Assembly (NCBI GenBank): GCA_047614125.1
Contig: JBLHHI010000012.1
Coordinates: forward strand, 1-40,222
Reading direction: 5' to 3'
Length of the DNA stretch: 40,222 nt
From: JBLHHI01 sp047614125
GTDB taxonomy: Bacteria; Bacteroidota; Bacteroidia; NS11-12g; UBA9320
Part shown: piece after piece, positions 15,492 to 24,040 of the stretch
Layout of the letters: each line of letters begins with the position of its first letter
How positions within the stretch are numbered: position 1 is the stretch's first letter
The notes under the pieces: generated by a model
What the model was told of the DNA's origin: nothing
The model's input: only the letters and a program-made list of their open reading frames with translations
Databases searched by the model: none
Translations under genes and position numbers: made by a program

Positions 15492-17600
15492 ATGTCTGAA
15501 GACAACAAGAAAAAACCACGAATTATCATTAAGAAAAATTCGTCGAATAACTACGATAAGGACGGTCAAGGATCTGGTGGCGGAAAGCCGAAGGGGACGC
15601 CACCTAAGTTTAACTTTTATTGGATTTACATTTTGATTGCCGCAGCGCTGATTGCTATGTTGGTTTTTCCAATGGGTAAAGGAGCGGAATTATCCAATTC
15701 GAAGTTGGTTGAAATGCTTCAAAATCAGGAAGTTAAGAAAATTGAAGTTACTCAAACCGGAAAGGCCTACATCTACTTAACTGATTCTGCTAAAAACACA
15801 GAAAAATATAAAAAGAAGGCTCAAGATCGTGGCTTATGGTCATTATCGAGCCCCGAATCTCCATCCTTTGAAATTGAATATGTTGGCGATTTACAAGAAT
15901 TTGGCGATTTGGTTCGGAGTGCTCAGAAGAGCGTTTCGGGAGAAACGATTTTGGTTGATTCGAAGCGTGAAGCTACCTACGATGGATTGATGAGCATATT
16001 GCTGTTCTTAGGGGTAATGCTTCTCTTTTGGTTTGTAATTATGCGCCGAATGAGTGGCGGTGGTGGTGGTGCTGGCGGTGCCGGACAAATATTCAGCATC
16101 GGGAAATCTAAAGCACAGCTCTTCGATAAAGATACGAAAGTGAACGTAACCTTTGCCGACGTGGCAGGCTTGGAAGAGGCTAAGGTTGAAGTAATGGAAA
16201 TTGTTGATTTCTTAGAAAATCCGGGTAAGTACACAGATTTGGGCGGTAAAATACCCAAAGGTGCCCTGCTCGTAGGCCCTCCAGGAACAGGTAAAACCTT
16301 GTTAGCTAAGGCGGTAGCCGGCGAAGCGGGTGTTCCTTTCTTCTCGCTTTCGGGTAGTGATTTTGTTGAAATGTTTGTGGGCGTTGGAGCATCTAGAGTG
16401 CGTGATCTTTTTAAACAGGCCAAAGAAAAAGCTCCGTGTATTGTATTTATTGATGAGATTGATGCCATTGGAAGAGCCAGGGGAAAGAACTCTATGCAAG
16501 GTTCGAACGATGAACGTGAAAATACGTTGAATCAGCTGCTAACTGAGATGGATGGATTCGGAACAGATTCCGGTGTAATCATCTTAGCTGCAACGAACCG
16601 ACCCGATATTTTGGATTCGGCGCTGTTGCGTCCGGGTAGATTTGATCGACAAATTGGCATCGACAAGCCGGATATTGTTGGACGTGAGCATATTTTTAGA
16701 GTGCATTTGAAGCCGCTTACTAAGTTGGATGATAACGTAGATGCTCGGAAACTTGCAGCCCAAACACCAGGCTTTGCCGGTGCAGAAATTGCAAATGTTT
16801 GCAACGAGGCTGCATTGATTGCCGCTCGTCAGGATAAGAAAAAGGTGGATATGCAGGACTTTCAAGATGCCATAGATCGGGTGATTGGTGGTTTGGAGAA
16901 AAAGAATAAGATCATATCCCCAGAAGAAAAGAAAATTGTTGCCTATCATGAGGCTGGGCATGCCATAGTTGGATGGTTCTTAGAGCACGCCGATCCGTTG
17001 GTTAAGGTATCTATTGTGCCACGTGGTGTTGCGGCCTTAGGGTATGCGCAATACCTTCCGAAAGAACAATACTTGTACCGTACCGAGCAATTGATTGATG
17101 CTATGTGTATGACCTTGGGTGGTCGTGCAGCAGAGGAAGTCTTCTTTTCAAAGATATCTACAGGAGCTCAAAATGATTTAGAACGCATTACCAAAATGGC
17201 TTACGCCATGATCACGATGTACGGCATGAACGATAAAATAGGAAACGTATCGTTCAACGACCCACAGAATGAATACGGGTTTTTAAAGCCGTATTCGGAA
17301 AAAACGGCTGAAATTATTGATGATGAAGTACGCAAGTTAATTTCAACCTCGTACGAACGAACTAAGGCTTTAATTCGTGATAAAAAATCGCAGCTTGAAA
17401 TTGTTGCCTTGGAGCTTCTTGAAAAAGAAATCATCTTCCAAGCTGATTTGGAACGGTTGATTGGAAAGCGGCCCTTTGATGAAAAAACAACGTACGACGA
17501 TTTTGTAAACGGAAGTAAGAAAGATCCAACACCCGTTCCGCTTCCTGTTGAAATTGACGCTGAGGATGAAGATCCTGCCGCTGATAAATCGGCTGAATAA
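15492..17600 (+). CDS. ftsH: ATP-dependent zinc metalloprotease FtsH
   Basis: A 702-residue protein. The N-terminal tail is glycine- and lysine-rich. Membrane helices lie near 43-60 and 165-187 around a small periplasmic domain, followed by a glycine-rich linker. The AAA domain has Walker A GPPGTGKT (about 262), Walker B CIVFIDEIDAIG, and the SRH with ATNRPDILDSALLRPGRFDR. The protease domain has HEAGH (about 486) and the later aspartate in NDLERIT. FtsH degrades membrane and unstable cytoplasmic proteins as a hexamer at the inner membrane. The negatively charged C-terminal tail is typical of Bacteroidota FtsH. It is a single-gene unit. Confidence 0.97.
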   Translation: MSEDNKKKPRIIIKKNSSNNYDKDGQGSGGGKPKGTPPKFNFYWIYILIAAALIAMLVFPMGKGAELSNSKLVEMLQNQEVKKIEVTQTGKAYIYLTDSAKNTEKYKKKAQDRGLWSLSSPESPSFEIEYVGDLQEFGDLVRSAQKSVSGETILVDSKREATYDGLMSILLFLGVMLLFWFVIMRRMSGGGGGAGGAGQIFSIGKSKAQLFDKDTKVNVTFADVAGLEEAKVEVMEIVDFLENPGKYTDLGGKIPKGALLVGPPGTGKTLLAKAVAGEAGVPFFSLSGSDFVEMFVGVGASRVRDLFKQAKEKAPCIVFIDEIDAIGRARGKNSMQGSNDERENTLNQLLTEMDGFGTDSGVIILAATNRPDILDSALLRPGRFDRQIGIDKPDIVGREHIFRVHLKPLTKLDDNVDARKLAAQTPGFAGAEIANVCNEAALIAARQDKKKVDMQDFQDAIDRVIGGLEKKNKIISPEEKKIVAYHEAGHAIVGWFLEHADPLVKVSIVPRGVAALGYAQYLPKEQYLYRTEQLIDAMCMTLGGRAAEEVFFSKISTGAQNDLERITKMAYAMITMYGMNDKIGNVSFNDPQNEYGFLKPYSEKTAEIIDDEVRKLISTSYERTKALIRDKKSQLEIVALELLEKEIIFQADLERLIGKRPFDEKTTYDDFVNGSKKDPTPVPLPVEIDAEDEDPAADKSAE

Positions 17601-17618
17601 AACCTGTTCTTACTAGTA

Positions 17619-17984
17619 CCTTATGTGGTTTCACAAGGTTTCGGTAAAACCAAGCAAGGTTCATTAGTTTAAAAGTTTATAGTTGCAAGCTGGTTTTCAT
17701 TAAGCATCTTCCTTAAATGAATCTATAATGTTTAATTATAATACATAATGTCAAATCTGAAATCAATGTCCAACCATAAACCATAAACCCTTTATGTGGT
17801 TTCACAAGGTTTCGTAAAACCAAGCAAGGTTCATTAGTTTAAAAGTTTATGGTTTATAGTTGCAAGCCGGCTTTCATTAAGCATCTTCCTTAAATGAATC
17901 TTGAATGTTTAATTATAATACATAATGTCAAATCTGAAATCAATGTCCAACCATAAACCGATAAACCCTTTATGTGGTTTCACA
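17619..17984 (+). repeat. Tandem repeat, about 2.1 copies of a 171-178-bp unit
   Basis: Units begin with TTATGTGGTTTCACA at 17621, 17792 and 17970 (the last partial). The two full copies are nearly identical; the second has a short extra ATGGTTT-like insertion and lost one G after TTTC. The unit is AT-rich, has no open frame of note and contains ATAAACC-type short repeats. It fills most of the 501-base gap between ftsH and icd. The first unit begins 19 bases after the ftsH stop. Confidence 0.85.
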
Positions 17985-18070
17985 CAGTTCCATCACCCCT
18001 CAAATTGCGTATTGATCCAAAAAAATCACGACCCGCTTGTGCTCTTTCACAACTATGGAAGAGAAATAAA

Positions 18071-18078
18071 TATCTTTG
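18071..18078 (+). promoter_or_regulatory. -7 promoter element (TATCTTTG) of icd
   Basis: An exact TAnnTTTG match, 24 bases before the ATG at 18103. The TTG within it is an alternative in-frame start, so the box supports the ATG. No clear -33. Confidence 0.5.
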
Positions 18079-18102
18079 CGCCTCGATAAAAATAATCACT
18101 TC

Positions 18103-20316
18103 ATGGCAGCAAAAATTATCTACACCAAAACCGACGAAGCACCGGCTTTAGCAACGTATTCGTTCTTACCCATTGTTCAATCATTTACCAAAGCTGCAGG
18201 AGTAGAAGTGGAAACCCGCGACATATCCCTCGCCGCCAGAATCTTATCGCAATTTCCAGATTATTTAAAGCCAGATCAAAAGGTTGCCGATGACCTAGCG
18301 GAGCTTGGTGCCTTAGTTACCCAGCCGGAAGCAAACATCATTAAACTTCCAAACATCTCTGCCTCCGTTCCGCAACTTAAAGAAGCCATTACCGAGCTCC
18401 AGAAACAAGGTTTTGCTCTTCCAAACTATCCCGACAATCCATCCACCGCCGAAGAAAAAGACGTTGCCTCACGATACAGCAAGGTAAAGGGAAGTGCAGT
18501 AAATCCAGTACTTCGAGAAGGTAACTCCGACCGAAGAGCACCCAAGGCCGTAAAGAATTACGCAAAGAATAATCCGCATTCAATGGCGCACTGGTCATCA
18601 GCCAGTAATACCCACGTATCCACCATGCAAAGCGGTGATTTTCGATCGAATGAGACCTCCAAAACCATTGCGGAAGCCGGAATTTTTCGAATAGAATTTG
18701 TAGATGAAAGTAACAATATCACTGAACTAAAAGGAAGCGCTCCGCTGCTCGCTGGCGAAATCATCGATGCCACCGTAATGCGCAAAGCAGAACTTCTTTC
18801 CTTCTTGGAAACCGAATTTGCAGATGCCAAAACGAACCATACCCTGCTTTCGTTGCACATGAAGGCCACAATGATGAAGGTTTCGGATCCGATCATCTTT
18901 GGACATGCGGTTTCTGTTTATTTCAAAACGTTGTTGGACAAACATGCCTCCACCTTTAAAAGCCTTAACGTAGATTTAAACAACGGTTTCGGAAACTTGG
19001 TGTTGAAACTCAATGAACTTCCGGCCGAAAAGAAACAAGAAATAGAAAAAGACATTGCTGAATGCTTTGCGCAACAAGCTGATTTATACATGGTTAACTC
19101 CGATCGGGGTATAACCAATCTCCACGTTCCAAGCGATGTTATCATTGATGCTTCGATGCCGGCATTAATACGCAACGGCGGACAAGCATGGGATGCAAAA
19201 GGCCAATTACGCGATACAAAGTGTGTGATTCCAGACAGCAGTTACGCAGCCGTTTATTCCACCACCATCGATTTCTGTAAAAAGCATGGTGCCTTCGATC
19301 CAACCACCATGGGCTCCGTATCCAACGTTGGACTAATGGCTCAAAAAGCGGAAGAATATGGAAGTCATGATAAGACCTTCGAAATGTTGGCAGGCGGATC
19401 AGTTCGTGTGGTAGATGGCAACAACAACATTTTAATTGAACACAAAGTGGCTTCTGGAGATATTTGGAGAATGTGCCAAGTGAAGGATGCACCCATTCAA
19501 GATTGGGTTAAGCTGGCCGCTAACCGAGCAAGAGCTTCAAGCACACCCGCCATCTTTTGGTTGGATGCCAATCGAGCACATGATGCAGAACTCATAGTTA
19601 AGGTGAATGCCTACCTTCCAAACCACGATACTTCTGGCCTCGATATTCGAATTATGAGCCCAGCCGACGCAACGCAATTTTCATTGGAACGCATTAATGA
19701 TGGAAAGGATACCATCTCGGTTACGGGCAACGTATTGCGCGATTATCTCACCGATTTATTTCCCATCTTAGAAGTAGGCACGAGTGCTAAAATGCTCTCT
19801 ATTGTTCCATTGATGAATGGGGGAGGATTGTTTGAAACAGGTGCTGGAGGTTCAGCTCCAAAACACGTTGAGCAGTTGGTGCAAGAGAATTACTTGCGTT
19901 GGGACAGCTTGGGCGAGTTTTTAGCATTGGCCGTTTCGCTCGAACACTTGGGCACAACCTACAACAACCCCAAAGCCACTATTTTAGGAGAATGTTTGGA
20001 CGACGCAACCGAGAAGTTTTTATTAAACGATAAATCACCGGCGCGTAGAGTTGGACAGATTGATAACCGAGGAAGTCATTTTTACCTGGCGATGTACTGG
20101 GCAGAAGCCTTGGCAACACAAGATAAAGACGCCGACATTAAAGCCTATTTTACTCCGCTGGCCAAAGAGTTGAAAGACAACGAAGAGACCATTAATAAAG
20201 AACTCATTGGGGTTCAGGGACATGCCGTTGAAATTGGGGGATATTACAACCCGAACACTTCACTCACAGCAGCCATTATGCGGCCAAGTGCTACCTTGAA
20301 TGGTATTTTGGGGTAG
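18103..20316 (+). CDS. icd: Monomeric NADP-dependent isocitrate dehydrogenase
   Basis: A 737-residue protein, the length of the monomeric IDH-II family and far longer than dimeric IDH. Family-typical stretches include IIYTKTDEAPALATYSFLPI at the N-terminus, NPVLREGNSDRRAP (about 133-146, substrate binding), HMKATMMKVSDPIIFGH (about 249-265) and RSGDIWRM-like VASGDIWRMCQVKDAPIQDW. It oxidatively decarboxylates isocitrate to 2-oxoglutarate with NADP in the TCA cycle. The ATG at 18103 is used because the upstream TTG at 18076 lies inside the promoter box. Single-gene unit; the frame is intact. Confidence 0.96.
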   Translation: MAAKIIYTKTDEAPALATYSFLPIVQSFTKAAGVEVETRDISLAARILSQFPDYLKPDQKVADDLAELGALVTQPEANIIKLPNISASVPQLKEAITELQKQGFALPNYPDNPSTAEEKDVASRYSKVKGSAVNPVLREGNSDRRAPKAVKNYAKNNPHSMAHWSSASNTHVSTMQSGDFRSNETSKTIAEAGIFRIEFVDESNNITELKGSAPLLAGEIIDATVMRKAELLSFLETEFADAKTNHTLLSLHMKATMMKVSDPIIFGHAVSVYFKTLLDKHASTFKSLNVDLNNGFGNLVLKLNELPAEKKQEIEKDIAECFAQQADLYMVNSDRGITNLHVPSDVIIDASMPALIRNGGQAWDAKGQLRDTKCVIPDSSYAAVYSTTIDFCKKHGAFDPTTMGSVSNVGLMAQKAEEYGSHDKTFEMLAGGSVRVVDGNNNILIEHKVASGDIWRMCQVKDAPIQDWVKLAANRARASSTPAIFWLDANRAHDAELIVKVNAYLPNHDTSGLDIRIMSPADATQFSLERINDGKDTISVTGNVLRDYLTDLFPILEVGTSAKMLSIVPLMNGGGLFETGAGGSAPKHVEQLVQENYLRWDSLGEFLALAVSLEHLGTTYNNPKATILGECLDDATEKFLLNDKSPARRVGQIDNRGSHFYLAMYWAEALATQDKDADIKAYFTPLAKELKDNEETINKELIGVQGHAVEIGGYYNPNTSLTAAIMRPSATLNGILG

Positions 20317-20530
20317 TGATTTACGAACCTAATCACAGAACGCCATTAGAAGCCTTTGAAAGACTTTAAGTGGCTACCAAGCGGCCCGAAACAAAGGCTG
20401 AAGAATCTTTTGAAATGAGTCTATCAACGGTGATAACCTGCAGTCGCTTCAGAAAAGACCGATATTCATTCTAGTTTGATGACTTTATCCCTATTTTTAG
20501 CATATTTGTTGTTTAGCGGTAGAAGCCACT

Positions 20531-20683
20531 ATGGAAGATCAATTACTCATTCAAACATCAACTTTTCAACTTTCGCAAATCGAGTTTTTGGTGCGCATGC
20601 TGGTATCGGTTGGCATTGGTTTGGTGGTTGGATTGGAACGTGCCTTTGCCGGTGCTTCCGAAGAAGGCCATCCCAACGAATAA
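20531..20683 (+). pseudogene. MgtC/SapB-like membrane protein, 50-codon N-terminal stub
   Basis: The frame reads MEDQLLIQTSTFQLSQIEFL, then VRMLVSVGIGLVVGLERAFA and GASEEGHPNE before TAA. The segment RMLVSVGIGLVVGLER matches the first helix and following GLER motif of MgtC/SapB-DUF4010-type membrane proteins, which are hundreds of residues long. Here it stops just after that motif, where repeat-associated sequence begins. It is read as a gene truncated by rearrangement at about 20680. The upstream 20317-20530 region shows no gene. Confidence 0.55.
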
Positions 20684-20968
20684 TTCTTGGAACCCCCAGC
20701 TATCCACCAGTCTTGAGCTAAAAGACTTGGATTGTTTTGCCATGGCCGATCGTAATCGTATATTTTATGTTTTACATTAACTTGGTAATTGAAATAAGTA
20801 GAATCAAAAAATTTAATTTTAAAGAATACATTATTTTGGTTGGTGGATGTGGTGGCGTCTTCAGTTGATAGAACTTCGAGATGCCATTCGTTTGTCCAAC
20901 GAGCGGTACTGTCGCCTTGATTGGCATGTGCAAAATTCGAAACAATAAAAAAAGAAAGAGGAATGCAT
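20684..20968 (-). pseudogene. Fragment of a lost secreted-protein gene (frameshifted)
   Basis: On the minus strand one frame reads FFIVSNFAHANQGDSTARW, TNEWHLEVLSTED, then VFFKIKFFDSTYFNYQVN and PWQNNPSLLAQDWWIAGG. This is protein-like composition with signal-peptide character at the front. The ATG at 20966-20968 is out of frame with it by one base in a run of 7 T (7 A at 20947-20953 on the plus strand); a 6-base run would give one continuous frame. The frame ends where the MgtC-like stub begins, so the 3' part is missing. The 5' end is duplicated at 21416-21575. No family recognised. Confidence 0.45.
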
Positions 20969-21101
20969 AATTATGACAAATTCCTTGGTGGCTTTTATCC
21001 CAGGCAAAAATGTGTATGGCAAGCCATAGGATGACTTCGAGCTCAAGGTGACCCTTCGCGATGATTTTACGTCCGCTATGAATTTCCCCGTGCTTCAGCT
21101 C
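20808..21101 (+). repeat. Long direct repeat, copy 1
   Basis: About 294 bp, almost identical to 21415-21713. It starts at AAAATTTAATTTTAAAG and ends at GTGCTTCAGCTC. Differences include one C/T change, the A-run length (7 versus 8) and a short T insertion near 21580 in the second copy. It contains the 5' part of the lost secreted-protein gene and one copy of the 63-bp core. Confidence 0.85.
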
Positions 21102-21272
21102 ATAGCCGTTAGCCTAAGGAGTGAAGTGACTGATAGTAAGGCTTTTTCCTTTTTTTTTGTTTCGACCAAAATCAATGGGATCACTGGATAGATAAATTGC
21201 ATAAACCATGTTTTCACATAAAGTCTTCTTGTAATGCGGGTTGGTGATAACACCCACCAGGGCGTGCAATTC

Positions 21273-21402
21273 CGACCCCAACGGGGTCGCATCTTGCAGA
21301 ATGATGATGTTAAACGAAACCCGACCCTGAAGGGGTCGCATATCAAAATATTGCGATGTGCCTAGAGGCACTAAACATAACGGTCACTCAGCAGGAGCTG
21401 AG
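21273..21402 (+). repeat. Cluster of REP-like palindromes
   Basis: Three short hairpins lie between the two long direct repeats. CGACCCC (21273-21279) pairs with GGGGTCG (21283-21289), loop AAC. CGACCC (21322-21327) pairs with GGGTCG (21333-21338), loop TGAAG. CTCAGC (21387-21392) pairs with GCTGAG (21397-21402), loop AGGA. They look like REP sequences of the kind mobilised by RAYT transposases. No transposase gene is present in the window. Frames crossing this segment are not real genes. Confidence 0.55.
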
Positions 21403-21414
21403 CGACTGCGGGGA

Positions 21415-21713
21415 AAATTTAATTTTAAAGAATACATTATTTTGGTTGGTGGATGTGGTGGCGTCTTCAGTTGATAGAACTTCGAGATGCCATTCGTTTG
21501 TCCAATGAGCGGTACTGTCGCCTTGATTGGCATGTGCAAAATTCGAAACAATAAAAAAAAGAAAGAGGAATGCATAATTTTTTTATGACAAATTCCTTGG
21601 TGGCTTTTATCCCAGGCAAAAATGTGTATGGCAAGCCATAGGATGACTTCGAGCTCAAGGTGACCCTTCGCGATGAATTTACGCCCGCTATGAATTTCCC
21701 CGTGCTTCAGCTC
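21415..21713 (+). repeat. Long direct repeat, copy 2
   Basis: The second copy of the repeat at 20808-21101, with an 8-A run at 21553-21560 and an extra T-run near 21580. Together with the REP-like segment between the copies, this suggests a duplication of about 600 bp or repeated insertion of the same element. Confidence 0.85.
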
Positions 21714-22113
21714 GGGGTTAAAGTGTATTAATGGTTTTTTATAAAAGTCGAACAACCCAAGAAGTCATTCTGAATTCATTTCAGAATCTTGTTTACTCTA
21801 AGGCAATGCTCTTTAAAATACTGGCTATCAGTCATCAAGACCCTGAGTCGAGTTCAAGGTGACCCTTTCGTGGTAAAAAACGTCCGCTATGAATTTCCCC
21901 GCGCTTCAGCTCGGGGGTATAGTGGATTAATGGTTTTTTTGATAAACGTCGAACCACCCACGAGGTCATTCTGAATTCATTTCAGAATCTCGTTTACTCT
22001 AAGGAAATGCTCTTTAAAATACTGGCTATCGGTCATCAAGACCCTGAGACGAGCTCAGGGTGACCCTTCGTGATGAATTTACGTCAGCTATGAATTTCCC
22101 CGTGCTTCAGCTC
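21714..22113 (+). repeat. Tandem pair of ~200-bp repeats with imperfect terminal palindromes
   Basis: Two units, 21714-21911 and 21912-22113. Each contains GTCATTCTGAATTCATTTC..., then CTCTTTAAAATACTGGCTAT, then a segment ending in a 63-bp core. The core (GAGCTCAAGG... to ...CTTCAGCTC) occurs four times in all: 21039-21101, 21651-21713, 21850-21911 and 22051-22113. The form (CATTCTGAA...TTCAGAAT and CCCTGAG...CTCAGGG) is that of common Bacteroidota intergenic palindromic repeats. No gene is supported here. Confidence 0.8.
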
Positions 22114-22422
22114 GGGGACTATGTAGGATCTCGCTTCTACTTTGCTCATTCCTTCCTCATTCTTTCCACACAATCCACAGAACTCAGCTTCATTGGCGCT
22201 ATTGCCGCAGTGTATGCAACCTTTTGGGTTCTTTTGTGCCGACCCTATAACCAGAATGATCCCAACCAAGGGAGTAAGAAACAAGCCGAGTAGAAATGCT
22301 CTTAGAAATCCTCCTTTGCGATTGGTGCCGGCAAAACCAACTAAGATAGCTCCACCAAAGAATACGATTAATAAAATAATGGGACTAGCATAAATATAGG
22401 ATGGGAATTCTACATCGAACAT
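22084..22422 (-). CDS. Small membrane protein with zinc-ribbon-like CxxC pair
   Basis: A 112-residue protein with two hydrophobic helices (IILLIVFFGGAILVGFAG near 15-32; FLLGLFLTPLVGIILVIG near 43-60) followed by CIHCGNSANEAEFCGLCG, two CxxC pairs that can bind zinc. The domain order is that of small Bacteroidota membrane proteins with a C-terminal zinc ribbon. The last ~12 residues (VPELKHGEIHS) are encoded by the 63-bp repeat core, so the native C-terminus was probably replaced or extended. Start ATG at 22422. Function unknown. Confidence 0.65.
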   Translation of the reverse strand: MFDVEFPSYIYASPIILLIVFFGGAILVGFAGTNRKGGFLRAFLLGLFLTPLVGIILVIGSAQKNPKGCIHCGNSANEAEFCGLCGKNEEGMSKVEARSYIVPELKHGEIHS

Positions 22423-22489
22423 GATAAAAACAAAGATGAAGAAATTATTTTAGATTAAATGGATAGGAATGTAAAACCATAAGCGGTCG

Positions 22490-22575
22490 CCAGCGTACCC
22501 AGGCTTCGGCTGGTAAACTTGGCTCCCGTGGCTCCGCACTGGACGGGTCCAGCCTGTCAAGACCATAGTGTCTTG
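22490..22575. other. GC-rich segment with three stem-loops, function unknown
   Basis: In AT-rich surroundings this stretch is visibly GC-rich and holds three perfect short hairpins in a row: CCAGC 22490-22494 with GCTGG 22509-22513; CTGGAC 22539-22544 with GTCCAG 22547-22552; CAAGAC 22558-22563 with GTCTTG 22570-22575. It lies 25 bases beyond the stop of the O-antigen ligase gene. It could be a transcript-end structure, a non-coding RNA or a mobile repeat; it lacks tRNA features. Confidence 0.4.
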
Positions 22576-22600
22576 GCCGAGTGACTGTTTATGGGATTCT

Positions 22601-24037
22601 TTACACTTGAGAACTTCGATGCATATGATACACACGCATAGCCACAATCATCGAGATCATGCTCCACATCGGTACGGCTATTTTATCGAACTCGCTGTAG
22701 TTGTTCAAGAAAGCATGGGCAAAATACGTGATGAGACCCAGTAAAACCGCCATTGCCAAAATTCGGATTTCCACATCTTTAGCATGATAATATACGTAGA
22801 ATCCTTGTTGGATAACCACCAATACCAAGATGAAAAAGAACAATCCACCCAACAAACCCGATTCGGCAAAAGGACGCAAATATTCGCTGTGTACATTGCC
22901 CAAATCGCCGCTGTTGGTAGAAATGATCGTCATCTCGCTCGAGATTTGATACGGAGCATATTTAAACGTATAGGTGCCTGGACCGTGGCCAAAAATTGGT
23001 CGTTCGCCAAACATCCGATATACCGAACTCCAACGGTTTAAACGCTCCAAATTGGATGGATCGGTACTTACATTCGAAAAGGATTCAACGTGGCCTTGCA
23101 AGTCGTCCGTACTGCCTTGTTTGTTCCTCGATAATTCGGTTAAGATTACGTTTTGAAACATCAGCAACAATCCAATAATTACCAAACCCGTGGTAACCAA
23201 GGTTTTAAATTGAATGCGTAAAAAAAGCAAGCCAAACACCCCAAAGGCTAATACCAAGCTTAACCACGAAGCTCTTGTAAATGAGAAGATTACACCCAAA
23301 GTAACTATGGTAAAAACAAACATTGCCATAGCTACGCCAAACCAATTGAGCTTCATTCTTCGCCCAAAAACACCAATGATGAACATTACGGGTATGCAAA
23401 AAGTAATGGCCGCTGCATACATGCCGTGGTCGGGTATAAAAGGCCTACTGGCCGTATACGCATAGAGTCTTGAAAATCCTTCGTCGCCGTGCTTTTTAAG
23501 CGTGTACATAACTAAGATCAGCGTTCCCAACGAAAAGCACCACAAAAAGATCTTCATGGCCTTGGGGTTCTTGAAAAAGTGGATCAACACAAAAACAAAA
23601 ACAAAGACGTACCACGTATACGACAGCGAATATTTAAAACTAATAAACGGCATGGTGCTGGTTGCAGTAGTAACGTACAACCAAAACATGTTGAGCAAAA
23701 CCAGAACGGTAATCGGGCTTTTAAGTACATTTCGGTTTAATCCTTGTCCCATCACCATCTTAAATAGAAAGCCCGCAAAGAGCATCATGATTAAGGGTTC
23801 GGTGGGCAGAATGATGCCAAAGCCCCCACCAACGTCTTTTATAGGTATTGAAAGCGGAGCGGCAAAGGCCAAGAAGTAAATTACCTTGTCGGTATGTGCA
23901 AATAAGAGATAAAAAAATACCGGAATGAGCGGCAATAAGGCCATGAAAAAAAACTCAAAATAGAAGCTCACCGCCAAGATGCCAATAAAGGCAATGGCAC
24001 AAATGTAAAACCATTTTATTTGAGCTTTTGAGAGCAA
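22601..24037 (-). CDS. O-antigen ligase/polymerase family membrane protein
   Basis: A 478-residue protein with about 11-12 helices. The large extracytoplasmic loop carries the Wzy_C/O-antigen ligase pattern: RWSSVYRMFGERPIFGHGPGT, then NVHSEYLRPFAESGLLGG (histidine before the SEYLR segment). Members join or polymerise polysaccharide chains on lipid carriers at the periplasmic face. It starts 3 bases after the chain-length determinant gene and follows a flippase, so it completes a surface-polysaccharide export set. WaaL ligase versus Wzy polymerase cannot be settled from sequence alone. Confidence 0.85.
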   Translation of the reverse strand: MLSKAQIKWFYICAIAFIGILAVSFYFEFFFMALLPLIPVFFYLLFAHTDKVIYFLAFAAPLSIPIKDVGGGFGIILPTEPLIMMLFAGFLFKMVMGQGLNRNVLKSPITVLVLLNMFWLYVTTATSTMPFISFKYSLSYTWYVFVFVFVLIHFFKNPKAMKIFLWCFSLGTLILVMYTLKKHGDEGFSRLYAYTASRPFIPDHGMYAAAITFCIPVMFIIGVFGRRMKLNWFGVAMAMFVFTIVTLGVIFSFTRASWLSLVLAFGVFGLLFLRIQFKTLVTTGLVIIGLLLMFQNVILTELSRNKQGSTDDLQGHVESFSNVSTDPSNLERLNRWSSVYRMFGERPIFGHGPGTYTFKYAPYQISSEMTIISTNSGDLGNVHSEYLRPFAESGLLGGLFFFILVLVVIQQGFYVYYHAKDVEIRILAMAVLLGLITYFAHAFLNNYSEFDKIAVPMWSMISMIVAMRVYHMHRSSQV

Positions 24038-24040
24038 AGC

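Noticed and set aside
17619..17984. CRISPR array
   Set aside because: The repeat unit is about 175 bp and continuous, with no short repeats and unique spacers.
21095..21371. Two overlapping open frames on the minus strand
   Set aside because: They are translations of REP-like palindromes in two frames and have no protein-like features.
22490..22575. tRNA gene
   Set aside because: The stems are three independent hairpins; there is no T-loop consensus, anticodon arm or acceptor pairing.
22450..22647. Minus-strand open frame across the GC-rich stem-loops
   Set aside because: It overlaps the end of the O-antigen ligase gene in another frame and its composition follows the hairpins; not a credible gene.
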